Below, in pieces: positions 27,720 through 34,886 of a DNA stretch of 64,000 bases (position 1 is its first letter; each line of letters starts with the position of its first letter). Below the pieces are notes generated by a model, which worked only from the letters and a program-made list of their open reading frames with translations, had not been told where the DNA came from and ran no database searches. The DNA is from Ketobacter sp963922875 (GTDB lineage Bacteria; Pseudomonadota; Gammaproteobacteria; Pseudomonadales; Ketobacteraceae): contig CAWUJH010000003.1 in the NCBI GenBank assembly GCA_963922875.1, positions 186,001 through 250,000 on the forward strand. Reading direction: 5' to 3'. Position numbers and translations under genes: made by a program.

Positions 27720-28478
27720 ATGGTTCAGCGACAGGAATTGCTCGCTTATTTAAATGACTTTCTGAGCATTTCTCGTTATCGCGATTATGCCCCTAATGGC
27801 TTGCAGGTGGAGGGCAAACCAAAGATACATCGTCTGGTCACTGGGGTTACGGCCTGTCAGGCGTTGATTGACCGGGCTGTGGAGTTAAAAGCAGATGCGT
27901 TGTTGGTGCACCATGGATACTTCTGGCGTGGCGAAGACCCCTGTTTGGTGGGTATGAAACGAAATCGTATCGGCACTTTGCTAGAGCATAATATCAGTTT
28001 GTTTGCCTATCACTTACCTTTGGATGGGCACCCTGAGTTAGGCAATAATGCTCAGTTAGCGGAAGTTCTAGGCCTCTCAGTTGATTCTGGTCTGGACCCT
28101 ACAGATGATACCGTGGTGGGTAATGTCGGACGGCTGCAGGCACCAGTGTCTGCTCCTGAGTTTGCTGATGCAGTGTCTGCGGCGATGGCGCGTGACGTAA
28201 TCTTAGTTTCCGGGGGTAAGCATTTAATTCAACGAGTGGCCTGGTGTACCGGTGGTGCTCAAGGCTATATTGAAAAAGCAGTGGCTCAGGGGGTGGACGC
28301 TTTTATAAGTGGTGAGATATCAGAGCAGACTACCCATATAGCTCGTGAGCAGGGAATTCATTATATAGCTGCCGGACACCACGCCACTGAGCGCTACGGT
28401 GCCGCAGCCCTGGGGCGTCATTTAGCCCATAAGTTTGATATTTTTCATGAGTTTGTGAACATTGATAATCCGGCCTGA
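27720..28478 (+). CDS. Nif3-like dinuclear metal center protein (YbgI)
   Basis: A 252-residue protein of the NIF3/YbgI family with two conserved metal-binding regions: DALLVHHGYFWRG and, near the C-terminus, AAGHHATERYGAAALG. The family forms hexameric rings with a dinuclear metal site; a GTP cyclohydrolase I type 2 annotation is sometimes given but the cellular role is unsettled. I place the start at the ATG at 27720, which has GAGG 8 bases upstream; an ATG at 27696 would add 8 residues. The gene is often next to degS in gammaproteobacteria, as here. Confidence 0.9.
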   Translation: MVQRQELLAYLNDFLSISRYRDYAPNGLQVEGKPKIHRLVTGVTACQALIDRAVELKADALLVHHGYFWRGEDPCLVGMKRNRIGTLLEHNISLFAYHLPLDGHPELGNNAQLAEVLGLSVDSGLDPTDDTVVGNVGRLQAPVSAPEFADAVSAAMARDVILVSGGKHLIQRVAWCTGGAQGYIEKAVAQGVDAFISGEISEQTTHIAREQGIHYIAAGHHATERYGAAALGRHLAHKFDIFHEFVNIDNPA

Positions 28479-28503
28479 TCTTTCTATCGGAACAGGCTAT
28501 AAT
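28475..28503 (+). promoter_or_regulatory. Candidate sigma-70 promoter of sat
   Basis: A perfect TATAAT (28498-28503) preceded, at 17 bases, by CTGATC (28475-28480), which is a weak -35. It overlaps the ybgI stop codon and would start transcription about 50 bases before sat. Confidence 0.45.
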
Positions 28504-28560
28504 CCTCACCCTTAAAGACTTAATGCAGACCTAAATTAACCAACCGGAATGAGAAGTGAT

Positions 28561-29778
28561 ATGTCGAAACTAGTGAAACCCCATGGTAGTGATGAATTAA
28601 TAACTTTGCTGCTGGAAGGGGATGCGTTGGCTTCCGCGATGGAACAAGCAAAAACATTACCTCAGGTAGAGCTCAGTTCTCGAGAGACTGGCGACTTAAT
28701 CATGTTGGGTATTGGCGGTTTTACACCACTCGAGGGATTTATGACACAGTCTGACTGGCAGTCAGTGTGTGACAACATGACCTTGGCAAATGGCTTGTTC
28801 TGGCCCATTCCAATCACCAAATCTGTGGATCAGGCAACAGCGGACAGCATTGATCTTGGCGCGGAGATTGCCTTGGTTGACGGCGAAACCGGCGAGCTCA
28901 TGGGTTCCATGACAGTGACCGAAAAGTACACCATTGATAAAGCTCACGAATGCCAATCCGTTTTCACCACTACCGACATTGAGCACCCTGGCGTAAAAAT
29001 GGTGATGGAGCAAGGTGAAGTAAACCTAGCTGGACCGGTAAAAGTCTTTTCCCAGGGCGAGTTCCCCACCAAATACAAAGGCATCTATATGACGCCGGCA
29101 CAAACTCGCGAACTGATGGAGCAAAAGGGGTGGAGTACTGTTGCTGCTTTCCAGACTCGCAACCCAATGCATCGCTCTCACGAGCACTTGGCAAAAATTG
29201 CCATTGAGATTTGTGATGGCGTGTTAATCCACTCGCTGTTGGGTAAATTGAAGCCTGGTGATATTCCAGCTGAAGTGCGTCAGAAAGCCATCGGAACTCT
29301 GATCGATGAATACTTTGTGAAAGATACCGTAGTGCAATCAGGCTATCCGTTGGATATGCGTTATGCGGGTCCGCGCGAAGCTCTGCTGCACGCATTGTTC
29401 CGTCAAAACTATGGTTGTTCACATTTGATAGTGGGTCGTGATCATGCTGGTGTTGGTGATTACTATGGTCCATTTGATGCTCAGCATATCTTCAAAGAAA
29501 TCGCTGACGATGCATTACTTACTAAACCCATCAATATTGATTGGACGTTCTGGTGTAATAAGTGCGGCACTATGGCATCTATGAGAACCTGCCCTCACTC
29601 AGCGGAGGATCGGGTGTTGGTTTCAGGAACCAAGTTACGTAAAGCCTTGTCGGAAGGTGGCGAAGTTCAGGATAACTTTAGCCGCCCAGAGGTGCTTGAG
29701 ATACTCCGCGAATACTATGCTGGTCTAGAAGATCACGAGAAGGTGGAAGTGAAGCTTACCGGTCATTCTGCTAAGTAG
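28561..29778 (+). CDS. sat: Sulfate adenylyltransferase (dissimilatory-type ATP sulfurylase)
   Basis: A 405-residue homomeric ATP sulfurylase of the Sat/MET3 type, not the CysDN type. The nucleotide-binding motif QTRNPMHRSHE and the second motif GRDHAGVGDYY are visible. It makes adenosine phosphosulfate from ATP and sulfate, or the reverse. A Cys cluster near residues 330-350 (WCNKCGTMASMRTCPH) looks like the zinc-binding site of the bacterial Sat subgroup. No APS reductase or kinase is adjacent, so whether it serves assimilation or sulfur oxidation cannot be read from context. Start at 28561 is chosen over 28549 because GAGAAG lies in place. Confidence 0.92.
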   Translation: MSKLVKPHGSDELITLLLEGDALASAMEQAKTLPQVELSSRETGDLIMLGIGGFTPLEGFMTQSDWQSVCDNMTLANGLFWPIPITKSVDQATADSIDLGAEIALVDGETGELMGSMTVTEKYTIDKAHECQSVFTTTDIEHPGVKMVMEQGEVNLAGPVKVFSQGEFPTKYKGIYMTPAQTRELMEQKGWSTVAAFQTRNPMHRSHEHLAKIAIEICDGVLIHSLLGKLKPGDIPAEVRQKAIGTLIDEYFVKDTVVQSGYPLDMRYAGPREALLHALFRQNYGCSHLIVGRDHAGVGDYYGPFDAQHIFKEIADDALLTKPINIDWTFWCNKCGTMASMRTCPHSAEDRVLVSGTKLRKALSEGGEVQDNFSRPEVLEILREYYAGLEDHEKVEVKLTGHSAK

Positions 29779-29805
29779 CAGCACACTAAGTTACGCTGTT
29801 GAATC

Positions 29806-29835
29806 AAAAAACGGGCACCAAGGTGCCCGTTTTTT
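29806..29835. terminator. Bidirectional intrinsic terminator between sat and hsp20
   Basis: A perfect 8-bp stem (CGGGCACC / GGTGCCCG) with a 2-base loop, flanked by six A residues on the left and six T residues on the right, so it can act on both strands for the convergent sat and hsp20 genes. Confidence 0.88.
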
Positions 29836-29854
29836 GATTTTAGTGTCCAGAGTT

Positions 29855-30259
29855 TTATTGGAATTTTATTTCAATCTTTTTGGGTTGAGTTTGTTCCTGC
29901 TTTCTGATGGTTATGGTCAGCAGCCCCTGTTGAAAGTTGGCTTCTATTCCATGACTATCTGCATCTTCCGGAAGTTTAAAGGTACGACTGAAAACACCAG
30001 TGGAGCGTTCACAGTATTGATACTTTTTGTCTTCTGCCTGATTACGAGTTTTTTCGCCTGTAATTTTTAGTCGGCTATCCTCTTGCTCAATGTTGACCTG
30101 TTTAGGGTCGACACCAGGAAGCTCCATATTGATTTCGTAGCCGGTGTCGGATTCACTGATATCCACCAAGGGCTGCCACGCACGTTGAGTGCGTCGTCGC
30201 AAGCTGTCGTTGTTGAGTTGATCCAATACTTGCCATGGGTTCAAAGTTGCTATTGTCAT
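29855..30259 (-). CDS. Small heat shock protein, Hsp20 family
   Basis: A 134-residue alpha-crystallin-domain chaperone. The domain runs about 33-125 (SDTGYEINMELPGVDPKQVNIE to the GLLTITI end), followed by the short C-terminal tail ending KKIEIKFQ; the usual I-x-I anchor is read here as IEI. It binds unfolding proteins to prevent aggregation. Its regulation is visible: a near-consensus RpoH promoter lies upstream, with an inverted repeat that includes the start codon. It converges on sat across a shared terminator. Confidence 0.93.
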   Translation of the reverse strand: MTIATLNPWQVLDQLNNDSLRRRTQRAWQPLVDISESDTGYEINMELPGVDPKQVNIEQEDSRLKITGEKTRNQAEDKKYQYCERSTGVFSRTFKLPEDADSHGIEANFQQGLLTITIRKQEQTQPKKIEIKFQ

Positions 30260-30316
30260 CTTAAGTTTCTCTCTACAAATTCTGGGTTAAAGTAGGTCAT
30301 CACAAAACTTAAGATG
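30257..30316 (-). repeat. 12-bp perfect inverted repeat spanning hsp20 start codon and promoter -10
   Basis: CATCTTAAGTTT (30257-30268) and AAACTTAAGATG (30305-30316) are exact reverse complements with a 36-base loop. Read on the minus strand, the downstream arm ends with the hsp20 ATG, and the upstream arm overlaps the sigma-32 -10 element. Confidence 0.8.
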
Positions 30317-30339
30317 GGGGGCTTCAAGAGAGATTCAAG
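30312..30339 (-). promoter_or_regulatory. RpoH (sigma-32) heat-shock promoter of hsp20
   Basis: On the minus strand CTTGAA (30339-30334) is followed after 14 bases by CCCCATCT (30319-30312), matching the sigma-32 consensus in both elements and spacing. The transcript would start near 30305, about 45 bases before the hsp20 ATG. The promoter lies inside inverted repeats described in the findings. Confidence 0.8.
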
Positions 30340-30371
30340 GGGTCAAAAAATATACTTGAATTACTCTTGAA
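30323..30371. repeat. 17-bp imperfect inverted repeat at the hsp20 promoter
   Basis: TTCAAGAGAGATTCAAG (30323-30339) and CTTGAATTACTCTTGAA (30355-30371) are reverse complements at 15 of 17 positions, separated by 15 bases. Each arm contains two TTCAAG units, so four CTTGAA-type -35 hexamers occur within 49 bases. Confidence 0.8.
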
Positions 30372-30392
30372 AAGGCGCTGGCAGCCCCCATT

Positions 30393-30893
30393 TTATGGCC
30401 TTTTAAGGTCTTCTAGGCTTTCATGAAGGCCGTATTCTTCAGACAGCATGCCTTTATTTTTGTCTTTACTTTTAGGGGCATAATCCAGTGGAGGAGTAGC
30501 GCTGTGATCCGTTTCGAAGTTGGCATCCTCCGCAGATGCGGCAGCATCATCAGGTAAAGCTTTTACTTCTAAAGAAACGAATTTGGTTTTTTTAGTGGGT
30601 AACTTTTGCTTGTTGTCCAGCTGGAAGCTTTTGGGTGGCTCAGTAAAGGTGTCAGCCGAGTCTTCCAAATGGTTTTGTACGGCAATATAGTTTTCTGTCA
30701 GAGTGTTGACCAGCTCAGCCGTTTTATTAAAGTGCGTGTTCACGTTTTCACGATAGGCCGTGAATTCTTCTTGTAGTTCTCTTAACTGCCTGTCAATGGA
30801 GCTCTCGGCTTTGCTACGTGAAAATACCAGATAACAAATAATGGCGCCGACAATGCTTCCTAATAAAAAAGCAATTATCATCGAGATTTGCAT
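30393..30893 (-). CDS. zapG: YhcB/ZapG family (DUF1043) envelope protein
   Basis: A 166-residue bitopic inner-membrane protein: a glycine-containing N-terminal helix (about 3-22, MIIAFLLGSIVGAIICYLVF), a coiled coil (about 30-75, RQLRELQEEFTAYRENVNTHFNKTAELVN) and a disordered, charged tail. This is the layout of YhcB (DUF1043), reported in E. coli to link cell division and envelope synthesis; the ZapG name reflects that work. In many relatives it neighbours zapE and degS-like genes, as here. It is transcribed divergently from the alpha/beta hydrolase gene. Confidence 0.88.
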   Translation of the reverse strand: MQISMIIAFLLGSIVGAIICYLVFSRSKAESSIDRQLRELQEEFTAYRENVNTHFNKTAELVNTLTENYIAVQNHLEDSADTFTEPPKSFQLDNKQKLPTKKTKFVSLEVKALPDDAAASAEDANFETDHSATPPLDYAPKSKDKNKGMLSEEYGLHESLEDLKRP

Positions 30894-31054
30894 AGACTCT
30901 CTCCAGAGTTCAATTGAGCTTGGCGTTAGAATAACACAAAGATATCTTTAGAATCATGATCCTAATTGCTCCAATCATATGCTAGGTTCAGAATAAGTCC
31001 ATTAACCAACCGGGCCAACACTTAAGCTCATCGCCTTAAACAGAGAGTGAAGCA

Positions 31055-31708
31055 ATGGTATTTCCTGCTATCAACGAAGAAAAAGTAATGATCCCTGGCG
31101 CTGCGGGTGGGTTGGAGTCCTTAGTTCTGGCCCCTGGTGTAATGGGGCGAGGCTCCCAAGTCACGATTGTTTGTCATCCTCATTCGCTGATGGGTGGGGC
31201 CATGACAAATAAGGTCGTTCACACTGTAGCCAGGGCAAGAAGAGATCTGAGCCAAGGAGTGGTGCGTTTTAATTTTCGTGGTGTTGGTGCCAGCGAGGGG
31301 AGTTTTGATGAGGGCGCGGGTGAGCAAGAGGACTTGTTGGCGGTAATTGACTGGGTTCGGGATCGCTGGTCTCCCAGTAGCTTGCTGCTGGCAGGGTTTT
31401 CCTTTGGGGCTTTTGTGGCCGCAGCCGCTTGTGCCAAGGCGGTTAACCGCGGTGATCCTGTTGAGCACCTACTGTTACTGGCTCCAGCTGTGGTCAACTA
31501 TTCATTTGATGAGCTGCTTGAGTTTCCTTGCCCGTTAACCTTGGTTTACGGTACGGCTGACGAAGTTGTGGATCATAAGGCCATTGAACATTGGTTTGAG
31601 CAGGTGTGCTCAGATAAACAGGTTTACCGCCTGGATCAGGCCAGCCATTTTTTTCATGGCAGGTTGACGGAACTTAAGCGCATTTTAATGGAAGATGGCA
31701 GATCTTGA
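31055..31708 (+). CDS. Alpha/beta hydrolase (serine esterase-like)
   Basis: A 217-residue single-domain alpha/beta hydrolase. The nucleophile elbow is GFSFG (S116), an HPHSLMGGAM loop near residue 41 provides the oxyanion region, the acid is probably the Asp in GTADEVVDH, and the final His is in ASHFFHG. The HPHP-like start and RFNFRGVGASEG pattern place it in the group of short hydrolases often called YtfL-like or KANL3/Tex30-like; the substrate is unknown. It lies 69 bases upstream of zapE on the same strand. Confidence 0.85.
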   Translation: MVFPAINEEKVMIPGAAGGLESLVLAPGVMGRGSQVTIVCHPHSLMGGAMTNKVVHTVARARRDLSQGVVRFNFRGVGASEGSFDEGAGEQEDLLAVIDWVRDRWSPSSLLLAGFSFGAFVAAAACAKAVNRGDPVEHLLLLAPAVVNYSFDELLEFPCPLTLVYGTADEVVDHKAIEHWFEQVCSDKQVYRLDQASHFFHGRLTELKRILMEDGRS

Positions 31709-31777
31709 TATTGTGGACACTATAGGTTTCCTGTTGTAGAGTTTTGCGCTAGTCATCCGTGATGGTTTAGTAGTCTT

Positions 31778-32878
31778 ATGACCCCCATTGAAAAATATCA
31801 GCAAGATCTCAAGCGTGAGGATTTTACCTATGATGCCGCTCAAGAATTTGCTGTTAATCAGTTAGACCGGCTCTATCATGAATTAGTCGACCGTTACGAA
31901 AATCGGCCTAGATCGGTGTGGGCTCGGATTTCACCGGGCGTGAGAGCGCAAGACAATACGCCTTGTAAGGGGCTCTATTTTTGGGGTGGAGTCGGCCGTG
32001 GCAAAACCTATTTAGTGGATACTTTTTTTGAGTGTCTCCCATTTCGTCGAAAAATACGTATTCATTTTCATCGATTTATGCAAAAAGTCCACTCGGAACT
32101 CAAGCGTCTACAGGGTGAGAAAAACCCCCTGGATCAAGTGGCTGATAAGTTTGCAGAAGAAGCCCGGGTTTTGTGCTTTGATGAATTCTTTGTGACGGAT
32201 ATTACCGACGCCATGATCCTCGGTAGCTTAATGGAAAAGCTGTTTGCCAGAGGCGTTACTCTGGTGGCGACGTCCAATATTGTTCCAGATGAGTTATATA
32301 AAGACGGCTTGCAGCGAGCCCGGTTCTTGCCGGCTATTGATTTGGTCAATAAATATACAGATGTTATCAATGTGGATAGCGGCATCGACTATCGATTGAG
32401 AACATTGGAGCAGGCTGAAATTTATCATTTCCCGCTCGATGAGGCAGCTGAGGAAGGTTTGTTAGATAGCTTTACGGCTTTAGCGACTGATCCTGGAAGT
32501 TCTGGTGTCGATATTGAAATTAATGGCCGCAAGATTTATGCACGGCGAGTAGCTAATGATGTGTTGTGGTGCGACTTTAATGCCCTGTGTGATGGTCCTC
32601 GAAGCCAAAATGACTATATAGAACTCGCCCGTATCTACCATGCTGTATTGGTCTCTGGAGTGCCAGCGATGCGGGCATCCCAGGACGATATGGCTCGGCG
32701 CTTTGTTAATATGGTTGATGAATTCTACGATAGGGGTGTTAAGCTCATTATGTCCGGCGCAGCTCCCATCCACGAACTATATGGAGAAGGGCGTTTAACC
32801 TTCGAATTTCAGCGTACCTGTAGCCGTCTATTGGAAATGCAGAGCCAGGAGTACTTGGAGAGGCCGCACAAGCCCTAG
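31778..32878 (+). CDS. zapE: Cell division protein ZapE (AFG1-like ATPase)
   Basis: A 366-residue AFG1-family AAA-like ATPase. Walker A is GGVGRGKT (70-77) and Walker B lies in VLCFDEFFV. In E. coli, ZapE binds FtsZ at the constricting ring under stress; eukaryotic relatives act in mitochondrial protein quality control. Gene position just upstream of rplM-rpsI, and near zapG, is the same as in many gammaproteobacteria. Confidence 0.93.
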   Translation: MTPIEKYQQDLKREDFTYDAAQEFAVNQLDRLYHELVDRYENRPRSVWARISPGVRAQDNTPCKGLYFWGGVGRGKTYLVDTFFECLPFRRKIRIHFHRFMQKVHSELKRLQGEKNPLDQVADKFAEEARVLCFDEFFVTDITDAMILGSLMEKLFARGVTLVATSNIVPDELYKDGLQRARFLPAIDLVNKYTDVINVDSGIDYRLRTLEQAEIYHFPLDEAAEEGLLDSFTALATDPGSSGVDIEINGRKIYARRVANDVLWCDFNALCDGPRSQNDYIELARIYHAVLVSGVPAMRASQDDMARRFVNMVDEFYDRGVKLIMSGAAPIHELYGEGRLTFEFQRTCSRLLEMQSQEYLERPHKP

Positions 32879-33197
32879 TACTAAAAGCTAAGGGGTTCAT
32901 AAAAAAACTAGGCTGCGACGCTAGCGTCACAGCGGATTTCTGTTATAGTTCCCTGCCCCGTTACAGTCGCGGCGACAGGACTGGTTCGAAACCAGTGGCT
33001 CGGGTTAATCTTGGGCGCTCGGTTTAGGCAATAGCTGTCGTAACTAACATTATTAGGGTCCTCTCATTGTTGTAGGGCGTTTTTTGCTACAGAGACTTAA
33101 ACAAATTACTTGTATGTTTAAAGTGGTTTAGGTAGTATGCGCGCTCTAAAAAAATAGGCGGTTAACCCTCAAGTTTGAGTGTTCCAGGATAAGATCA
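32879..33197 (+). other. Intergenic region: structured leader ahead of rplM
   Basis: This 319-base gap has no convincing gene. It holds an inverted repeat at 32912-32933 (GCTG, then GACGCTAGCGTC, then CAGC); a TATAGT at 32944-32949; a short GTCG-CGG-CGAC hairpin at about 32967; a hairpin ACTGG-TTCGAAA-CCAGT at about 32980-32996 that copies a tRNA T arm; a TGTAG/CTACA hairpin at 33071-33091 with an internal T run; and a promoter just before rplM. The structured part may be a leader controlling the ribosomal protein genes; I see no complete tRNA. Confidence 0.5.
33110..33138 (+). promoter_or_regulatory. Candidate sigma-70 promoter of rplM-rpsI
   Basis: TTGTAT (33110-33115) and TAGTAT (33133-33138) with a 17-base spacer. 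Transcription would start near 33145, about 53 bases before the rplM ATG. Confidence 0.5.
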
Positions 33198-33626
33198 ATG
33201 AAAACGTTTAGTGCAAAACCTGAAACAGTAGAGCGTGACTGGTACGTTGTAGACGCAACCGGTAAGACTCTGGGTCGTTTGGCCACGGAAATTGCTGTTC
33301 GTCTGCGCGGCAAGCACAAGCCCGTATATACCCCGCACGTTGATACTGGTGACTATATTGTTGTTATCAACGCGGAAAAAGTTCGTGTGACCGGCAAAAA
33401 GCGTAACGACAAGATATATTACAGTCACACTGAATATCCCGGTGGTATTAAAGAAATCACTTTTGATAAGTTGATTGACAAGAAGCCGGAAATGGCAATT
33501 GAAAACGCAGTAAAAGGTATGATGCCTCGTAACTCTTTAGGTCGAGCCATGCTGCGCAAGTTAAAAGTTTACGCTGGTGTTGAGCATCCCCATACAGCCC
33601 AGCAACCAAAAGAATTGGCACTGTAA
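33198..33626 (+). CDS. rplM: 50S ribosomal protein L13
   Basis: A 142-residue ribosomal protein of exactly the E. coli length, with the signature GRLATEIAVRLRGKHKPVYTPH and the conserved MLPRNSLGR-like segment (here MPRNSLGRAMLRKLKVYAG). L13 is an early 50S assembly protein. It is cotranscribed with rpsI, 16 bases downstream. In E. coli this operon is autoregulated by L13 through its leader, and a structured leader is also visible here. Confidence 0.97.
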   Translation: MKTFSAKPETVERDWYVVDATGKTLGRLATEIAVRLRGKHKPVYTPHVDTGDYIVVINAEKVRVTGKKRNDKIYYSHTEYPGGIKEITFDKLIDKKPEMAIENAVKGMMPRNSLGRAMLRKLKVYAGVEHPHTAQQPKELAL

Positions 33627-33642
33627 ATAGGAAGGCGAATAA

Positions 33643-34029
33643 GTGAACACTAATTACGGTACAGGCCGACGCAAAACCTCAACTGCTCGAGTTTTCATCA
33701 AAGCAGGCAGTGGTAATATCAGCATTAACGGTCGAGCATTAGATCAGTACTTCGGTCGTGAAACGGCCCGCATGGTTGTTCGTCAGCCTCTTGAGCTTGT
33801 GGAAGCTCTTGATAAGTTTGACGTTTATGTCACTGTTAAAGGTGGTGGCGGTAGCGGTCAGGCGGGAGCTATTCGGCACGGTATTACGCGGGCATTGATG
33901 GATTATGACGAGTCTCTGCGTCCGTCTCTGAGAAAGGCGGGATTTGTAACTCGTGATGCTCGAGAAGTAGAGCGTAAGAAAATCGGTTTGCGCAAGGCGC
34001 GTAAGAAGCCACAGTTTTCAAAACGATAA
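33643..34029 (+). CDS. rpsI: 30S ribosomal protein S9
   Basis: A 128-residue ribosomal protein beginning at GTG with AGGAAGG upstream. It has the family start NYGTGRRKTSTARVFI and the invariant C-terminus QFSKR that reaches the P-site tRNA. It is the second gene of the rplM-rpsI operon and is followed by a strong terminator. Confidence 0.97.
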   Translation: MNTNYGTGRRKTSTARVFIKAGSGNISINGRALDQYFGRETARMVVRQPLELVEALDKFDVYVTVKGGGGSGQAGAIRHGITRALMDYDESLRPSLRKAGFVTRDAREVERKKIGLRKARKKPQFSKR

Positions 34030-34048
34030 TTGCTATAGTTTTGAAGAG

Positions 34049-34078
34049 AAACGCCCGGCATTATCGCTGGGCGTTTTT
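34049..34078 (+). terminator. Intrinsic terminator after rpsI
   Basis: An 11-bp stem (AAACGCCC paired to GGGCGTTT, extended inward by one G-U and two G-C pairs) with a 6-base loop, ending in a T run, 20 bases past the rpsI stop. Confidence 0.88.
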
Positions 34079-34161
34079 GTTTGTGCGTTATTTTGCCGAA
34101 AATTATGCTGTGTTCCGTTGCTTATGGTGCGGAGGCTTTGTCCGCTAATTCAAAGCTTTCC

Positions 34162-34190
34162 TTGTAACTGAACTGCAATTTCATTACTAT
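34162..34190 (+). promoter_or_regulatory. Candidate promoter of petABC
   Basis: TTGTAA (34162-34167) and TACTAT (34185-34190) with a 17-base spacer, in the 257-base gap between the rpsI terminator and petA. It leaves a 5' leader of about 90 bases. Confidence 0.4.
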
Positions 34191-34286
34191 TTGCGCGTTT
34201 AAAATTCTGGGTTAGGGGTTGCCGTGTCTACACAATTTAGCCTTGTAGCACAGTTGCTTCTTAAAGTTATCGGGGAGAGAAACTGA

Positions 34287-34886
34287 ATGAGTACAGACGG
34301 CGTAAATGAGGGGCGGCGGCGCTTCCTGATTGGAGCCACCTCAGCGGTTGGCGCAGTTGGCGCAGTGGGTGCAGCAGTACCCTTTGTGAAGTCCTGGCAA
34401 CCAAGTGCCAAGGCGAAAACAGCAGGCGCACCTGTAGTAGCGGACATCAGTAAGCTTGAAGTCGGGCAAGTCATGACCGTAGAATGGCGAGGTAAGCCTG
34501 TTTGGATACTGCGGCGTTCGGAAGAAGCGATGGACAGTCTCTCTGAGGTTACGGATATGTTAAGAGACCCGGATTCCAGCGCAGCCGATCAGCCAGAATA
34601 TATCGATGGTCCGGCGCGAGCGCGGGACGGTCACTCTAATGTCATCGTTTTGATCGGCATCTGTACTCATTTGGGATGTTCTCCTACTTATCGACCCGAA
34701 GTAGCCCCAGCTGATTTAGGTCAAGATTGGAAAGGAGGTTTTTTCTGCCCTTGTCATGGGTCCAAGTTCGATTTCTCCGGGCGTGTCTTTAAGTCTGTGC
34801 CAGCCCCCATCAATCTAGCGGTACCGCCTTACTATTTTATGAGCGATACGTTAATTAAAATTGGCGAAGATGGGGAGGCAGCCTAA
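34287..34886 (+). CDS. petA: Ubiquinol-cytochrome c reductase Rieske iron-sulfur subunit
   Basis: A 199-residue protein. The N-terminus carries a Tat-type signal anchor (GRRRFLIGATSAVGAVGAVGA) that stays as a membrane helix. The two [2Fe-2S] ligand boxes are CTHLGC (126-131) and CPCHG (154-158). It oxidises ubiquinol in the bc1 complex and passes electrons to cytochrome c1. The ATG has GGGGAGAG upstream. It is the first of three petABC genes, each overlapping the next by one base. Confidence 0.96.
   Translation: MSTDGVNEGRRRFLIGATSAVGAVGAVGAAVPFVKSWQPSAKAKTAGAPVVADISKLEVGQVMTVEWRGKPVWILRRSEEAMDSLSEVTDMLRDPDSSAADQPEYIDGPARARDGHSNVIVLIGICTHLGCSPTYRPEVAPADLGQDWKGGFFCPCHGSKFDFSGRVFKSVPAPINLAVPPYYFMSDTLIKIGEDGEAA

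Noticed and set aside
28970..29473. A 167-codon minus-strand open frame inside sat
   Set aside because: His/Ser-rich shadow of the sat reading frame, with no supporting features.
29834..30070. A plus-strand frame with hydrophobic stretches opposite hsp20, which looked like a small membrane protein
   Set aside because: It is the complement of the conserved alpha-crystallin domain and starts inside the bidirectional terminator; no ribosome site.
32980..32996. Possible tRNA gene, from a T-arm-like hairpin
   Set aside because: No matching acceptor stem, anticodon arm or D arm could be found in the roughly 80 bases upstream or in the 3' flank.
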